Assembly: GCF_040954645.1 (NCBI RefSeq)
Contig: NC_092809.1
Location: 128,267,914 to 128,331,913 of the forward strand
Direction: 5' to 3'
Origin: Diabrotica undecimpunctata
Taxonomy: Eukaryota; Arthropoda; Insecta; Coleoptera; Chrysomelidae
DNA length: 64,000 bases
A model generated the notes under the pieces. It was not told the origin of the DNA and did no database searches. It saw only the letters and a list, made by a program, of their open reading frames with translations. Below, piece after piece: positions 34,040 through 44,759 of the stretch. The translations under genes were made by a program, and so were the position numbers. Numbering within the stretch: the first letter of the stretch is position 1; the number at the start of each line of letters is the position of its first letter.

Positions 34040-34745
34040 GTTGCAAGAACAGTAGAAGAATTACAACGATTACTTACAAATATAAATATTGCCTGCAACA
34101 ATTATGGCATAAGTATCAATATCAAAAAACCCAAGTGTATGGTCTTAAGTAAGAACATGACACAACCAGCACATGTTAGTATAAACGGCATTCAAATTGA
34201 AAAAATATCAAGTTACAAAAATACTTGGGGACTTCAATAAACGAAAACAATGAAATAAAAAGACGTATCGAAATTGCCAGGGCCACCTTCATAAAGATGA
34301 GGAAATTCTTCTGCAACAGAGATATAAGAATCCCTCTACGTATTTAATACGCTATTATACGGTGTAGAGGTCTGGACTCTCAAACAGAACAACATAAAAA
34401 ATATTGAAAGTTTCGAGATGTGGTGCTACCGTCGAATGCTGAAGATAAGTTGGGTTGAAAGAGTTACAAATTTTGAAGTAATGCGAAGGATAGGAAAATA
34501 CCCAGAAATTTTGTCAACGATCAAACGAAGAAAACTCGAATATTTGGGTCACCTGATGAGAGGACATAAATATGCATTACTTCAAAATATAATGCAAGGA
34601 AAAATAGAAGGAATCAAGGCTGTAGAAGAATGTCATGATTGCGTAATTTGAGAGAGTTGTTTGGATGTACCACTAATGAACTCTTTAGGTCAGCTGTAAA
34701 CAAGCTCAGGATAGCCTTGATGATTTCCAATCTCCGATAGGAGTG
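34040..34745 (+). pseudogene. RTE-like LINE, C-terminal RT fragment
   Basis: Starts past the YADD box (EELQRLLTNINIACNNYGIS, then KKPKCMVLSKN). A frame change follows, then LLYGVEVWTLK and an open frame 34418-34651. That frame contains MWCYRRMLKISWVERVTN and RRKLEYLGHLMRGHKYALLQ, the standard tail. The 3' end contains GAAGGAGAAGAAG (~34755), the family's AAG-rich terminus. Confidence 0.8.
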
Positions 34746-34760
34746 GCACAAGAAGGAGAA

Positions 34761-35431
34761 GAAGTAATATTAAAAGAATTTATTAAGCTACTTTAAATGT
34801 AGGTGTATTCTGCACCAAAATTGTAAAACAAAACTAACATTTTACATTCTATCTTTTTGATAATGTCAAATTTTATACATTAATTAGTGATAGGTGCAGT
34901 AGCCACTTTCTGTCACTTGCTGATGCATGTAGAAAATTTCCGACTTATTTCGTATGCTTTAATCATTAAATTATGACGCACGAGTAAAGAACCATGGACT
35001 TAACTTTCTCGAATATTTAAAAATTACCAGTTTATTTTAGAAACGCGGTAATTTTTAAAGAGGATTTTTAAGAATTAATAAGCCAGATAAAAAAAGAACT
35101 TGTACTTAAATTTAAAACTTATAAATAAAAATTATATACCATTTAATCTTCAAGAGATTACAAGTAGTATACATTCCTTAAATGCATGCATTCCTAGCTG
35201 ACTGTTAGAGTTGGAACTCCCAATGTCAATTTATCCTCATGTCAAATTTGGACCAAACTTTGCATTATAATCACATCGCTTCGAAACTCTGGCATATATC
35301 AGAATATATCAACTACAGGTAGGCAATTGATTCTGAAATGAGACAATAACCGGTAACGGAATACGTGGCTTTGCATTAGAATATTAAAATCTCTGTGGAG
35401 TAATACAACTGATCATCCAATCTATTGTTAC

Positions 35432-35433
<2 letters not shown>
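34761..35433. other. AT-rich non-coding stretch
   Basis: No feature recognised. Confidence 0.5.

Positions 35434-35473
<40 letters not shown>
35434..35473. repeat. (AT)n microsatellite
   Basis: About 38 bp of AT repeats. Confidence 0.9.
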
Positions 35474-35476
<3 letters not shown>

Positions 35477-35589
35477 TACTGAAAAAGCGATAAACGCTTG
35501 TCATCAACGCTGATGATGTAGGGGTCAAATGAGTTGCTCATTTTATTTGATAAACATCACGACAACTAACCTCAATTAGTGTAAGATGC

Positions 35590-35733
35590 AAAATAATTAT
35601 TTTTCTGTATTTTGTACTAATTTTGTTTATTGAAGCACCCTGATGATGCAAATAAAGATTTGCGAAAGCTTGGTTTACTAAAAAGAGTACTTCTTTGTCC
35701 CATCTTCCGCTGCACACCCAAATATTTGAGTTT

Positions 35734-35737
<4 letters not shown>
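35590..35737 (+). repeat. PLE-type terminal arm (family v), left
   Basis: Matches, in inverted orientation, 37871-38012. Shared blocks include TTTGTACTAATTTTGTTT, the hammerhead core and AAAAAGAGTACTTCTTTGTC. Its 3' side runs straight into (TA)n. The two arms now flank mariner copy C. Confidence 0.75.
35636..35677 (+). ncRNA. Minimal hammerhead ribozyme motif (family v)
   Basis: ACC | CTGATGA | TGCAAATAAAGATTTGC (stem II GCAAAT/ATTTGC) | GAAA | GCT T | GGT. Both core boxes are intact, stem III is the self-complementary AGCU, and stem I is ACC/GGT next to the core. Predicted cleavage after T35671. Confidence 0.6.
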
Positions 35738-35794
<57 letters not shown>

Positions 35795-35806
35795 ATATAT
35801 ATATAT
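35738..35806. repeat. (TA)n microsatellite
   Basis: TA run between a PLE arm and the left end of mariner copy C. Open frames of repeating Tyr-Ile across it are artefacts. Confidence 0.95.
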
Positions 35807-35807
35807 A

Positions 35808-37819
35808 AAGGGTGGCGCACCGAAAACGAAACAGATGCATTTACTGGCAGATGATTCCTTTTTAAAAAAAACCGCTTGAACCCGTCGATTTTGTTATCGA
35901 GGGGAAAACAAAATTGGCATAAAATCACATTAACATTTGCAGCCCCCTAAGCGGGGGTGGCACCATCCGTAAAATCTTAAATGGAAAGGGAGGTCGAATG
36001 ATCCATCATTTAAAAGGTCTTTCAACTCCCTTTACAATGATGTAAAATTCATGTACTTCAATTCAGTAGTTTTGGAGATTTATTGATTTAAAGTTTAAAT
36101 TCATCGTAAGAGGAGATCAATATATAGCAGCAAAGTTGTTAAAAAATAAAGAATAAACTGACCTGTCAGCCGAGTAAATGTTGAAAATGGCCACCATTAC
36201 TTTCCATGCAATAATAAAGATTTTGCTGAAAACGTTGCCGGACATTTTGCAATATTTAAGGAGTAATTTGATGGCACTCATTCACAATTCTTTGTCGTAA
36301 ATCTTCTAAGGATGTTGGCTGAGTAGCATAGATTTTGCTCTTTAAGTAACCCCACAAAAAGAAATCCAAAGGTGATAAATCTGGCGATCTTGGGGGCCAT
36401 TCAACGGCACCTCTTCTACCAATCCATTGACCTGGAAAGGTCTGATCTAAATAATGCCGAACTCTTAATGCGTAATGTGGTGGGGCACCATCCTGTTGGA
36501 ACATCAACATATTCTCAACGTATCGACCATCATTCTGATTTTCAATTATATCTGTTAGCGCAGGATCTATGGCATTTTGCAGTAATTCCAAATACATTTC
36601 ACCAGTCAAATTTCCAGGTAAGAAAAAAGGACCAACCAAATGATCGCCAAAAATGCCAGCCCAAACATTTAATTTTTGTGGCTGCTGTGTGTGTACCTCA
36701 TGGTAAATTCTGGGATTAGAGTCCGACCAATATCGACAATTATGACGATTTACTTCGCCATTAAAAAAAAAGGAACATTCGTCGGAAAAGCAAATGTTAA
36801 ATAAAAATTGTTCATCGTTTGTAATTCGTTCACTCATAACTTCACAAAATTCTAATCGCTTATCAAAATCGTCTTCATTAAGTTCTTGTACAAGGTGAAT
36901 TTTATACGGATGAAAATTATGGGCCTTTAGAATCCGTTGGATAGTACGTCGACTAACACCACACGAAGTTTGCAATTTGCGGGTACTTAATGTAGGATCT
37001 ACAATAACTTGCCCTAAAACCCCCACTTCTGTTGCTTCATTCCTTATAGGATTTTCAATATTACGTTTTTTATTGGCGGCTGATCCAGTTTCCCGAAATT
37101 TAGCTACAAGTTCTAGAACATATTTTCGGTGCACATTATTGTTCTCATGTCGCTCATTAAAAATTTGTGCTGTTCTATTAGCGCACTGATTATTTCCGAA
37201 AAATATTTCAATAATTTCAACCCTTTCTGCCGTGGAATATACCATGGTTAATTTATGTATAAAGCAATAAATGATATTTTAACAACAAAGATTGGTCAAA
37301 TCAATCGCAAACTAATGTACTATTTCCTATTTAAAATAAGTACGTGGCATTCTCTACTTATCTTTCTTCAAGAAACAACTTTTTTTGTCACAAAGGACAC
37401 TTCAATTGCTATTTTTATTATTAATAAACCATGGGCGTAGTAAATAAAAGCATTTACTTATCAAGAAAATGCTTTTACTCAAATTTCTTCTGAAAGAAGT
37501 ACAAACTAATTTGATGTACCTATTAAAGTCTACTTTAAACTTTAAATCAATAAATCTCCAAAACTACTGAATTGAATACATGAATTTTACATCATTATAA
37601 AGGGAGTTGAAAGACCTTTCAAATAATGGATCATTCGACCCCCTTTTCATTTAAGATTTTAGGGATGATGCCACCCCCGCTTAAGGGGCTGCAAATGTTA
37701 AAGTGATTTTATGCCAATTTTGTGTCCCCCTCGAAAACAAAATCGACGGGTCCGAGCGTTTTTTCAAAAAAGGCATCATCTGCCAGTAAATGCCTCTGTT
37801 TCGTTTTCGGTGCGCCACA

Positions 37820-37822
<3 letters not shown>
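35808..37822 (-). mobile_element. Mariner-like transposon (copy C), nearly intact
   Basis: A 2015-bp element with TA on both sides. The ends are AAAGGGTGGCGCACCGAAAA and, inverted, CAGTGTGGCGCACCGAAAA. Terminal inverted repeats extend ~295 bp (35808-36105 and 37525-37822) with high similarity. One minus-strand transposase gene fills the interior. Inserted into a TA tract, as expected for a TA-targeting element. Confidence 0.9.
36166..37245 (-). pseudogene. Mariner transposase, copy C (one premature stop, D-41-D spacing)
   Basis: Open from ATG 37245 to a TAA at 36256 (329 codons), in the ITP* context. The same frame then continues ILQNVRQRFQQNLYYC... to a natural stop at 36166, so one nonsense codon removes ~30 residues. 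Helix-turn-helix region at the start; catalytic ICFSDECSFFF, MLMFQQDGAPPHY and WPPRSPDLSPLDFFLWGYLK. Counting from QQD to the last Asp of SPDLSPLD gives 41 intervening residues, unlike the 34 of classic mariner and similar to the DD41D (rosa-type) group. All three catalytic Asp are present, so truncation may or may not abolish activity. Confidence 0.9.

Positions 37823-37870
<48 letters not shown>
37823..37870. repeat. (TA)n microsatellite
   Basis: Continuation of the TA tract on the other side of mariner copy C. Confidence 0.95.
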
Positions 37871-37874
<4 letters not shown>

Positions 37875-38012
37875 ACAAACACAACTATTTGGGTATGCAG
37901 CGGAAGACAGGACAAAGAAGTACTCTTTTTAGGTTACCAAGCTTTCGCAAATCTTTATTTGCATTATCAGCGTGCTATAACAAACAAAATTAGTACAAAT
38001 TACAGAATCAAA
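37871..38012 (-). repeat. PLE-type terminal arm (family v), right
   Basis: Inverted counterpart of 35590-35737, more diverged. Joins a jockey ORF1 remnant at its outer edge. Confidence 0.7.
37933..37978 (-). ncRNA. Hammerhead motif (family v), right arm
   Basis: Minus strand: CTGATAA (G8 changed to A), TGCAAATAAAGATTTGC, GAAA, GCTT, GGT. Probably inactive because of the core change. Confidence 0.45.
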
Positions 38013-38810
38013 ATTACAGTTTTTTGGTTTCTTGCAAACTTTTGGCAATTATATGGCTTTGCACAGTACGTTTTAGTGTGACCATATTCTTGACATCGTG
38101 TACATTGTGGTATATTTCTTTTAATTCTCGGTGGTTCTACCCTTATTTTACAATGTTGTATATACTGTAGTTCAAATATTTCTTTGTCGTTCGTTTGAGG
38201 CTCGAGGTCCACAAAAAATAATGTTAATGGTTCACGGCTCAATATGTGTCTGACTATCATTTTATTAAAGTCATTAACGCCATATATAATAATTGGAGGG
38301 GATTTTGAGATTGGTGGATTTTTATTCGTATCATTTACGGAGTTTTCCTGTGGATGTGGCTGAAACCTATTTGAGAGTGTAATTGGAGCTTCTTCTTTTG
38401 AATCTTGACGTTTAAGTAAGCCTTTTTCTTTTTGATCTTTTTGTTTGCCATGGGTGTTTATTATTTTGAGAGTCTTCATGTTCTTCATCTGACATCAAAT
38501 CATATTCATTCTGTGTTTCTGGATTGTTTTTTAAGTTTAAGTTAATTTGAGAATTTGATGTAGAATAAGAAAAGTTGGTTTGCTGAGCAACTACTGGCTG
38601 TACCTGATATTCTTGTTGATAATTATCAAACGGTATCATTTGGTTGACTGTTGGTTGATTTGAGCACAATGGTGGATCTTGAGTATTTATTTGACTTACT
38701 TGGGAATACGGATGTATTAGGTGTGTAGGCTCGTTCTGCATTACAGTTGGAAACTGCACTGTAGGGTACTGAAAATCACTTGATCCTGGTCCGTTCCCTG
38801 TTGGAAACAT
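38012..38810 (-). pseudogene. Jockey-clade LINE ORF1 (gag-like), 3' part of the element missing
   Basis: Starts at ATG 38810 (MFPTGNGPGSSDFQYP) with a Gln/Asn/Pro-rich N-terminus and acidic EYDLMSDEEHED. A frame change near 38412-38488 leads to PPIIIYGVNDFNKMIV, EPLTLFFVDLEP and the zinc-knuckle region IPQCTRCQEYGHTKTYC. That order (gag domain, then CCHC knuckles) is typical of jockey ORF1, an RNA-binding chaperone. The sequence breaks at the PLE arm. Losing the 3' side is unusual for a LINE and points to later disruption. Confidence 0.8.
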
Positions 38811-39699
38811 TTTCAGTTCACTTCGAGCTCACTTTTATTTCACATTGACTGGATAAATGACAATTTATTTATTTACCAATAATCAATGTAAGTATACCAA
38901 ATCTCGAGAAGATTAATAATTAGTTAGCACAATTAAAATATCTTCAGAAAACCGTCAAAAATTAATATTTTTCTGGGAGAATCCCAAAATTCACATTAAG
39001 GTTGATAGTTAGTTTGACAATTGATTTTATAAATAGGATTCATACAAATAATGGCAAAAACTATCCAAAAAATTGTTTGTTTTAAAAAAACATTTTTTAA
39101 CAAAACACATATTTAAAAAACTTATACAGACTAACATTTAAACAAAATTATGTTATAAAATCATTACAGCACATGTAGTCATATTATAAAAATTCTGGGT
39201 TAAACCTACATATTTTTTTCAGAAACAAAACAATTTGTTCTGAATTTATAATTATTAACTTAAAGTGACAGAACGTTGGATCTTAAAATGATAACACCTG
39301 TAAAGGTAATAGTATACCTGATAGGCGTTGAATATTCTGAAAAAAAAGATGCAAAAAGACCTACTTTATGAAGTAGAAGTGATATTATATATCACATATA
39401 TAATGAAACTTTTACAACTGACGATAAATTGCCTTTATTAGTAGATTTGTAGTCATCTAAAGTTAACAATAATTAGTATAAGTTTCTCAGATTGTTGGTA
39501 TCTATATTTTTATTATTGGTTTCTTTCTCCTGAAAAATAAATGCCATCTCAAGAAACAATCTTTTTGAATTTTTACATTCCGAAAATCGAAAGAGTGTCC
39601 TGCTGTGTTAGCAAGTGTGGCTAAGAAACAGCTGCTAATGTCCCTCTGTAAAGAGTCAAACAGCTGGAAACAGTCAATTTTTTTTTACTGTACTTCTTG
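38811..39699. other. LINE 5' UTR and AT-rich non-coding sequence
   Basis: The first ~60 bp are probably the jockey 5' UTR. No other feature recognised. Confidence 0.45.
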
Positions 39700-41170
39700 T
39701 TAACCGTGTTCTTCTTTTATTTAAAATTAAATCAAATTTTGAAAAATTTTTTACAATATTTTATGAATATAGTGGTTAAGTTAGGATATACATCTTCCAC
39801 CATCGTAATGGACTCTCCATACAGGTGTACGCTTATGAGTCATGTACAATTAATTGATCAAAAATACTTACGTCATCTTTATCGGTTTCTTTTTCTTGTA
39901 CTGGTTGATTTTCATTAGTACAATCTTCTTGTTGTTTAATTATGGAAGTAACCAGCTTCTTAACTCTTTCTTTTGTTTTCTAGCTTCATTTTTATCAGAA
40001 AATCCCTGCACTTTAAATCGTGAATCCATAAATGTATATAATGACAATATGCCACTCTGTTCTATCCCTCTAAATCTTTTTGCTAAACCCGATAGTAGTA
40101 ATTGTACTACGTCGGATACTGTGGATGTAAGGTTATCGTTTGCTAAAATTTTATTGCAAGATTCTTACAGGCAGCGTACCATAACAATCACTGAACTACT
40201 CTTCAAGTATTTTCGGCAATTCATTGTACTTGTTATTTCTTTAAAAGGCCGTAAAATTTGGGACAGTTGAGAACAAATAATCCAGTCTTCATTATTTAGA
40301 TTTGGTCTAAGTCTAAGTCTGTATTAACTAATACCAATGTGGAACGTATTGCCTCTTCTAACTCGGTCATTTTTTTTTAACATGTAATAGGTGAAGTTCT
40401 ACCTAGTTTCCACGTCTTAGATTGGCCGTTTGGGAACTTTGTTATGTTGTAATTGATATTTAAAAGCATTTCTGAAGATAAGCTACGTTTTTTGAAATGT
40501 GTTTTTTGCCGAATTGTCGAAAAAAGACTTTTTATTTTATCTATTTGTACACGACAGCATTTAAGTGCGTCCTCCACCAATAAATTTAACGTATGAGCAA
40601 AACAATTTAAATGTTTTCATTCCAAAACATATTTAATAGCTTTGACCGTATCAGGCATTATCAGTTACTGCAAAATGTACTTTTGGTTTTAGACCCCACT
40701 GATTAATAATTTCACTAATTTCAAATGCGATGTTTTCTGAATTTTGAATAATGGCAGCAGCCTAATAAAACCGTTTTAAATTCTAAATTTTCGGTTAAAT
40801 ATTATCCTTTTAATGCGATGTAACTCTCAGTTACTCCAGATGTCCAGATGTCAGTAGTAATACAGATATTTTCTACTTCTTTAACAACTTATGATCTAAT
40901 AATTTGCTCAGTTTTGATATAACATTCCTAGAGTAATGAACCTGACAAAGTTTTTCTTGTTGGTGGTTTATATCCAGGAATCCACCCTGCAAACTTTTTA
41001 AAAGCTCGTTCTTCAACTATGGAAAACGGATGAAACGAGTCTTTGCATAGGTTTAGTAAATCCATATCTATTTGTTTCTTTTACTCTAAACTAATATTTT
41101 TATTAATGGAAGTATCCATCACCTTCGAAAATGCAGATCAATCGTAAATCGAAACTCATTCATTAATCCG
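39700..41170 (-). pseudogene. hAT transposase (ZBED-like), decayed
   Basis: Pieces on the minus strand, N to C: PFSIVEERAFKKF-like (~41010) and ICITTDIWTS-type segment (~40860). Then NSENIAFEISEIINQWGLKP and FAVTDNA (~40700), VEDALKCCRVQIDKI (40580), TELEEAIRSTL and a C-terminal VYPNLTTIFMKYC. This follows the hAT-Ac order closely. Many stops and frameshifts. The TRWNS motif is reduced to SKTWKL. Confidence 0.75.
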
Positions 41171-41404
41171 AATACCTAGTTATTTTATTTTCAACGTTAA
41201 CCGATAGCCCGACTGTCCACTGTCCCGAAAGAGTTATTTTTAGTTTTGTAGTAGTCTCTCAGATCAACTAATTGTCCTCGTCGACGTAAAGTGTTCGTTG
41301 CTCCTCTACGTCTACACAATACGTAGTTTTTTTGAATCAACCATCAACTAGTTGGCTTACCAGTGAGAAACCGTAGATTCAAAAATGACAAATAATGATT
41401 TAAA

Positions 41405-41900
41405 ATGCAGGGATTTTCTAATAAAAATGAAGGTAAAAAAACAAAAGAAAGAGTTAAGAAGCTGGTTACTTCTATAAAAAAAGAAAAAGAAGATTGTACT
41501 ATTGAAAATCAACCAGTACAAGAAAAAGAAAATGATAAAGATGACTTAAATCTATGGTGTATTTTTGATGAATTGGACATGACTCATCTAAACATACACC
41601 TGTATCGAGAGATATAAAAGAAGTCGACACGTATTTGTCTGATGATATATACCCACAAAAAAATTCGAACGGAGATTGGAAGTGTCCATTAAGTGGTGGA
41701 AAAACCATCGTCATGTGTATCCTAACTTAACCACTATATTCATAAAATAATGTAGTATTGTAACAAAATCTGTTCCTTGTGAACACATGTTCAAAATCTG
41801 GTTTATTTTTAAGTAAAAGAAGAACACGGCTAACAAGAAAAGTGGAAAAACTTTTTAAATAACATTTAAAGTTTTTAAATGTCAATTTAGACGATTCGCG
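41405..41900 (+). pseudogene. hAT transposase C-terminus, inverted second copy
   Basis: The open part 41405-41617 (MQGFSNKNEGKKTKERVKKL) matches, in inverted orientation and with ~10-15 % difference by eye, 39850-40010. It continues past stops to EVDTYLSDDIY, WWKNHRHVYPNL (the WWK-YP-L box before the hATC domain) and a KSVPCE dimerisation remnant. The two copies lie head to head around 41200-41400. Confidence 0.7.
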
Positions 41901-42665
41901 ATTTAATAATGTGTATTGTAAATGTAAGTACTATTTGTATATTTAAAATGTCAACGACCCACCTCTAGTTTTTTATATTAGGATCGGAACCAGAGATATG
42001 TAAAATATCTCTGATCGGAACTAATCGTCTCACCAATGGGCAATGGGCGTCAAATATGGAGGAGAGACCAAGGAAAAATATGATTGTTATCTTTGTCGTA
42101 TTCGCTGAAAATATGATTTTATATCTGTGTTAGATATCCTGTTAAATTTTACCATACCGACCAAAAACTTTTACCTACACTGTATAGTATATACATATCC
42201 CACCGCAGTGATATTAATGTATCTAAACACACGTGGGCTCTGGCAGAACATGCTATAACTAATAAACATAAGGTCAATTTATGAAGAAATTAAAATTCTT
42301 TGCAATGAAAGAAATTTCGCCAAAATACAGTTTCTTGAAATGTGTTACATACTTAAACCTCTTTTATAGATAGATTTCATACCTTAATTATTTCTAAAAT
42401 AAATCATTAAACAAATTAATGAATAATAATAAAGAAATCATTAATTAAGTATTAAATATAAATAAATTTATACTTGTTATTTGTATTTATATAGTTGCTT
42501 TGTTGGATATAGTGAACCACAGATAAACAGTTATGATTTATACATCTGAATCGTCAGTGCTTTATACGAGCACTAGTTGTGTCTTCACAGGTTATTGCAA
42601 AGTTAAGATCCACATTAACAATACAGGTGTTTTTTTAAATCCTTGTTTACTTTGCATTTAGTATA
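41901..42665. other. AT-rich non-coding stretch
   Basis: Contains a small hairpin near 41995 (CAGAGATATGTAAAATATCTCTG has inverted halves split by a short loop). No gene recognised. Confidence 0.4.
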
Positions 42666-42768
<103 letters not shown>

Positions 42769-42815
42769 AAACCTATAGCTAAGATTAATACTATATAAAA
42801 ATTAATATTAAACTC

Positions 42816-43020
42816 ACCAGTCTTCCGGGTTAAACCGCGTCGATATCCATTGGGCCGAGCTTTCGATATCCTCTCTGATGTCTTCTTCAGGGCTTCCGAG
42901 GTCTCAGTCTCCCGAGTCGCCAGACACTACTACACTCACTAGACAGTGCACTGGATATCGGCCCAATGGATATCGACGCGGTTCAACCCGGAAGACTGGT
43001 GAGTTTAATATTAATTTTTA
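42816..43020. repeat. Inverted PLE-type arms (family vi)
   Basis: Arms 42816-42856 and ~42950-43010 are reverse complements, sharing CCAGTCTTCCGGGTT, CGCGTCGATATCC and CCATTGGGCC. About 95 bp separates them. The left arm holds a complete hammerhead on the minus strand; the right one has lost it. There is no coding sequence. Confidence 0.75.
42853..42894 (-). ncRNA. Minimal hammerhead ribozyme motif (family vi)
   Basis: Minus strand: GCC | CTGAAGA | A | GACATC-AGAGAG-GATATC | GAAA | GCTC | GGC. Core box CUGANGA and GAAA are exact. Stem II has six positions with one C-A mismatch, stem III is the self-complementary AGCU, cleavage is expected after C, and stem I is at least three G-C pairs. It is the best-formed example in the window. 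Confidence 0.65.
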
Positions 43021-43059
43021 TAATAATCTTTCCGAACATATATATATGAAATTTTTATA

Positions 43060-43185
43060 GACCACAATACTGGTACGTCACGACTAAGGGGAGTAGGCAG
43101 ATTGAGACCCTAATCTTAAACGGAACCGTGTACTTCTTGATAAGTGCTTCAAAATAGATGCCGAAACATCGAGTTTCAAATTCTC
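43060..43185 (+). repeat. PLE 3' end (family iv)
   Basis: Matches the reverse complement of ~63570-63700: GGGGAGTAGGCAGATTGAGA, then CGGAACCGTGT and GATGCCGAAACATCGAGT. It is a solo fragment with no ORF. Confidence 0.7.
43132..43176 (+). ncRNA. Degenerate hammerhead motif (family iv)
   Basis: ACTTC, TTGATAA, stem II region, GAAA, CATC, GAGTT. The first box and stem III (ACAU instead of ACGU) are mutated, so it is a relic. Confidence 0.4.
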
Positions 43186-43189
43186 AACG

Positions 43190-43480
43190 CAGTCCTTCCC
43201 GAGAACTTACTAATTTTCGTATATATACTGTCAGTTGTTTTATATGGTGGTGAACCATAGACCTTGACCATATCTACTATTAACCGCTTAAAGGCTTTTG
43301 AAATATGGTTGTAAAAACAAACACTAAACATACCGTGGACAGATAGGAAGACACTTGAAGCGGTTCTCAACAGAGCAGAAGCTACTCTAAGTTAATTGAT
43401 AGCGTAAAATCCAGGACAATAGCATATACGGGGCATATAATGCGGGGAAAACAGTATAATATTGTAAAATGATATAATAT
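43190..43480 (+). pseudogene. RTE-like LINE, short C-terminal fragment
   Basis: Translates as VVLYGGEP then KAFEIWLYKQTLNIPWTDRK, with degraded AYTGHIMRGKQYN after stops. Same box order as other RTE-like tails in the window. Confidence 0.65.
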
Positions 43481-43847
43481 AATATGTGTAAAATCGAAAA
43501 GAGCAGGGAAATTCGTAGAAAACAAGCCAAGGTTGGAGTTGGAGTTAATTACCAACGTCAAGGTGAGTTGATAAGGCACGTTGAGAAGAAGAATAATACA
43601 GTACAAAGAAGAATTGATGTAATGGCTAATAAAGAAATAGAAGGTTTATTATATAGATATTTATATTTCATATCGGTTTTCTATTAAACTTGAAATCAAC
43701 TTTGCCAGCAAATGAAGCTTTACTTTAAGCACACGTGTCGTTAATAAATGTAAAACAAATTGTAAGAGAATTATTATTTGCAAACTGATACTAAATAAGA
43801 ATCAATATTTTATACATTGAATGAGTTTGTTTAAAGAAAAATAAATA
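43481..43847. other. Unassigned
   Basis: Holds a 67-codon open frame with no recognised motif (KSREIRRKQAKVGVGVNYQR). No support for a gene. Confidence 0.3.
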
Positions 43848-43861
43848 CATAATGACGGTAT

Positions 43862-43966
43862 TAGATGTTTCGATACAGGGCAGCGGCAAGCCGCTTATAC
43901 GTATTTCGATCTCTTTATGTCTCCTCAGAGCGGTATAGCCACTGCTCTGAATCGAAACAAAATCTA
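43862..43966 (-). ncRNA. Three-stem RNA fold, copy 1
   Basis: Minus strand: outer stem GTTTCGAT/ATCGAAAC encloses a hairpin with arms CAGAGC/GCTCTG and another AGCGGC-TT-GCCGCT. Copy 1 has lost four A bases on one outer strand. Confidence 0.4.
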
Positions 43967-44247
43967 TCCCGTTGTAGAACAATAGTTATCAAAATAACTA
44001 TTTACGGACGTAACTACGCCATCTAATAACACAAAGAGAAATCATACGATTTCTACCTAGCGACACCGAATTCAAATTTTTACCCCAGTGCCTTCTAAAA
44101 CTTGCAAAGCAAACAGCTTGATAAATTACTCGGCAAGGGAATCTAAAAAATGCATTCCACCTGCCGTTCATTATGGTCAAAATTCGTAGTGAATTCAGTT
44201 TCTGGTACTCCAAACGGAGTAAATAAATAAAACATAATGACGGTATT

Positions 44248-44353
44248 AGATTTTTGTTTCGATACAGGCAGCGGCAAGCCGCTTATACGTATTTCGATCT
44301 CTTTATGTCTCCTCAGAGCGGTATAGCCACTGCTCTGAATCGAAACAAAATCT
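44248..44353 (-). ncRNA. Three-stem RNA fold, copy 2
   Basis: As in copy 1, but the outer stem is longer: AGATTTTGTTTCGAT pairs with ATCGAAACAAAAATCT (15 pairs with one bulged A). The two inner hairpins are unchanged. Function unknown; it could be structural RNA of a retroposon. Confidence 0.45.
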
Positions 44354-44759
44354 ATCCCGTCGTAGACCAATACTTATCAAAATAACTATTTACGGACGTA
44401 ACTACGCCATCTAATAACAAAAAGAGAAATCATACGATTTCTACCTGGCGAAACCGAATTCAAATTTTTACTACTATGCCTTCTAGAGCTTGCAAAGCAA
44501 ACAGCTTGATAAATTACTCGGCAAGGGAATCTAAAAATTGCATTCCACCTGCCGTTCATTATGGTCAAAATTCGTAGTGAATTCAGCTTCTGGTACTCCA
44601 AACGGTAGTCGGATAGCCACTTATTAAAAATAAATACGTTATAATGAGTTGCCACGTATGGTGTTTCAGTGATGGTAGGGCACTACAGAAGTTGTCTTGC
44701 AAATTTTAAAAAATAAGTTTCGAATGTATCTACATTACTTTGTATAGTCCATCGTTAAT

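Larger units (their letters stand above)
43848..44604 (-). repeat. Tandem pair of a ~370-bp repeat with strong RNA fold
   Basis: Copies 43848-44217 and ~44234-44604 are highly similar, separated by AAATAAATAAAAC-like sequence. Both contain the same short open frames, which reflect repetition rather than coding. On the minus strand each has a branched stem structure (see separate entry). The A-rich junction suggests a retroposed unit such as a SINE, or a tandem array. No pol III boxes were confirmed. Confidence 0.8.

Noticed and set aside
35470..35530. Second hammerhead near CTGATGATGTAGG at 35510
   Set aside because: CTGATGA is present, but no GAAA box or pairing stem II follows at the right distance.
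35617..35928. Open frames rich in alternating Tyr-Ile here and at 37681-37993
   Set aside because: They are translations of (TA)n microsatellites, not proteins.
43484..43687. 67-codon open frame as a gene
   Set aside because: No family resemblance and no regulatory context.
43998..44655. Repeated short open frames on the minus strand as a duplicated gene
   Set aside because: Both lie in the tandem 370-bp repeat, carry no domain, and the sequence conservation follows the repeat and its RNA fold rather than codons.
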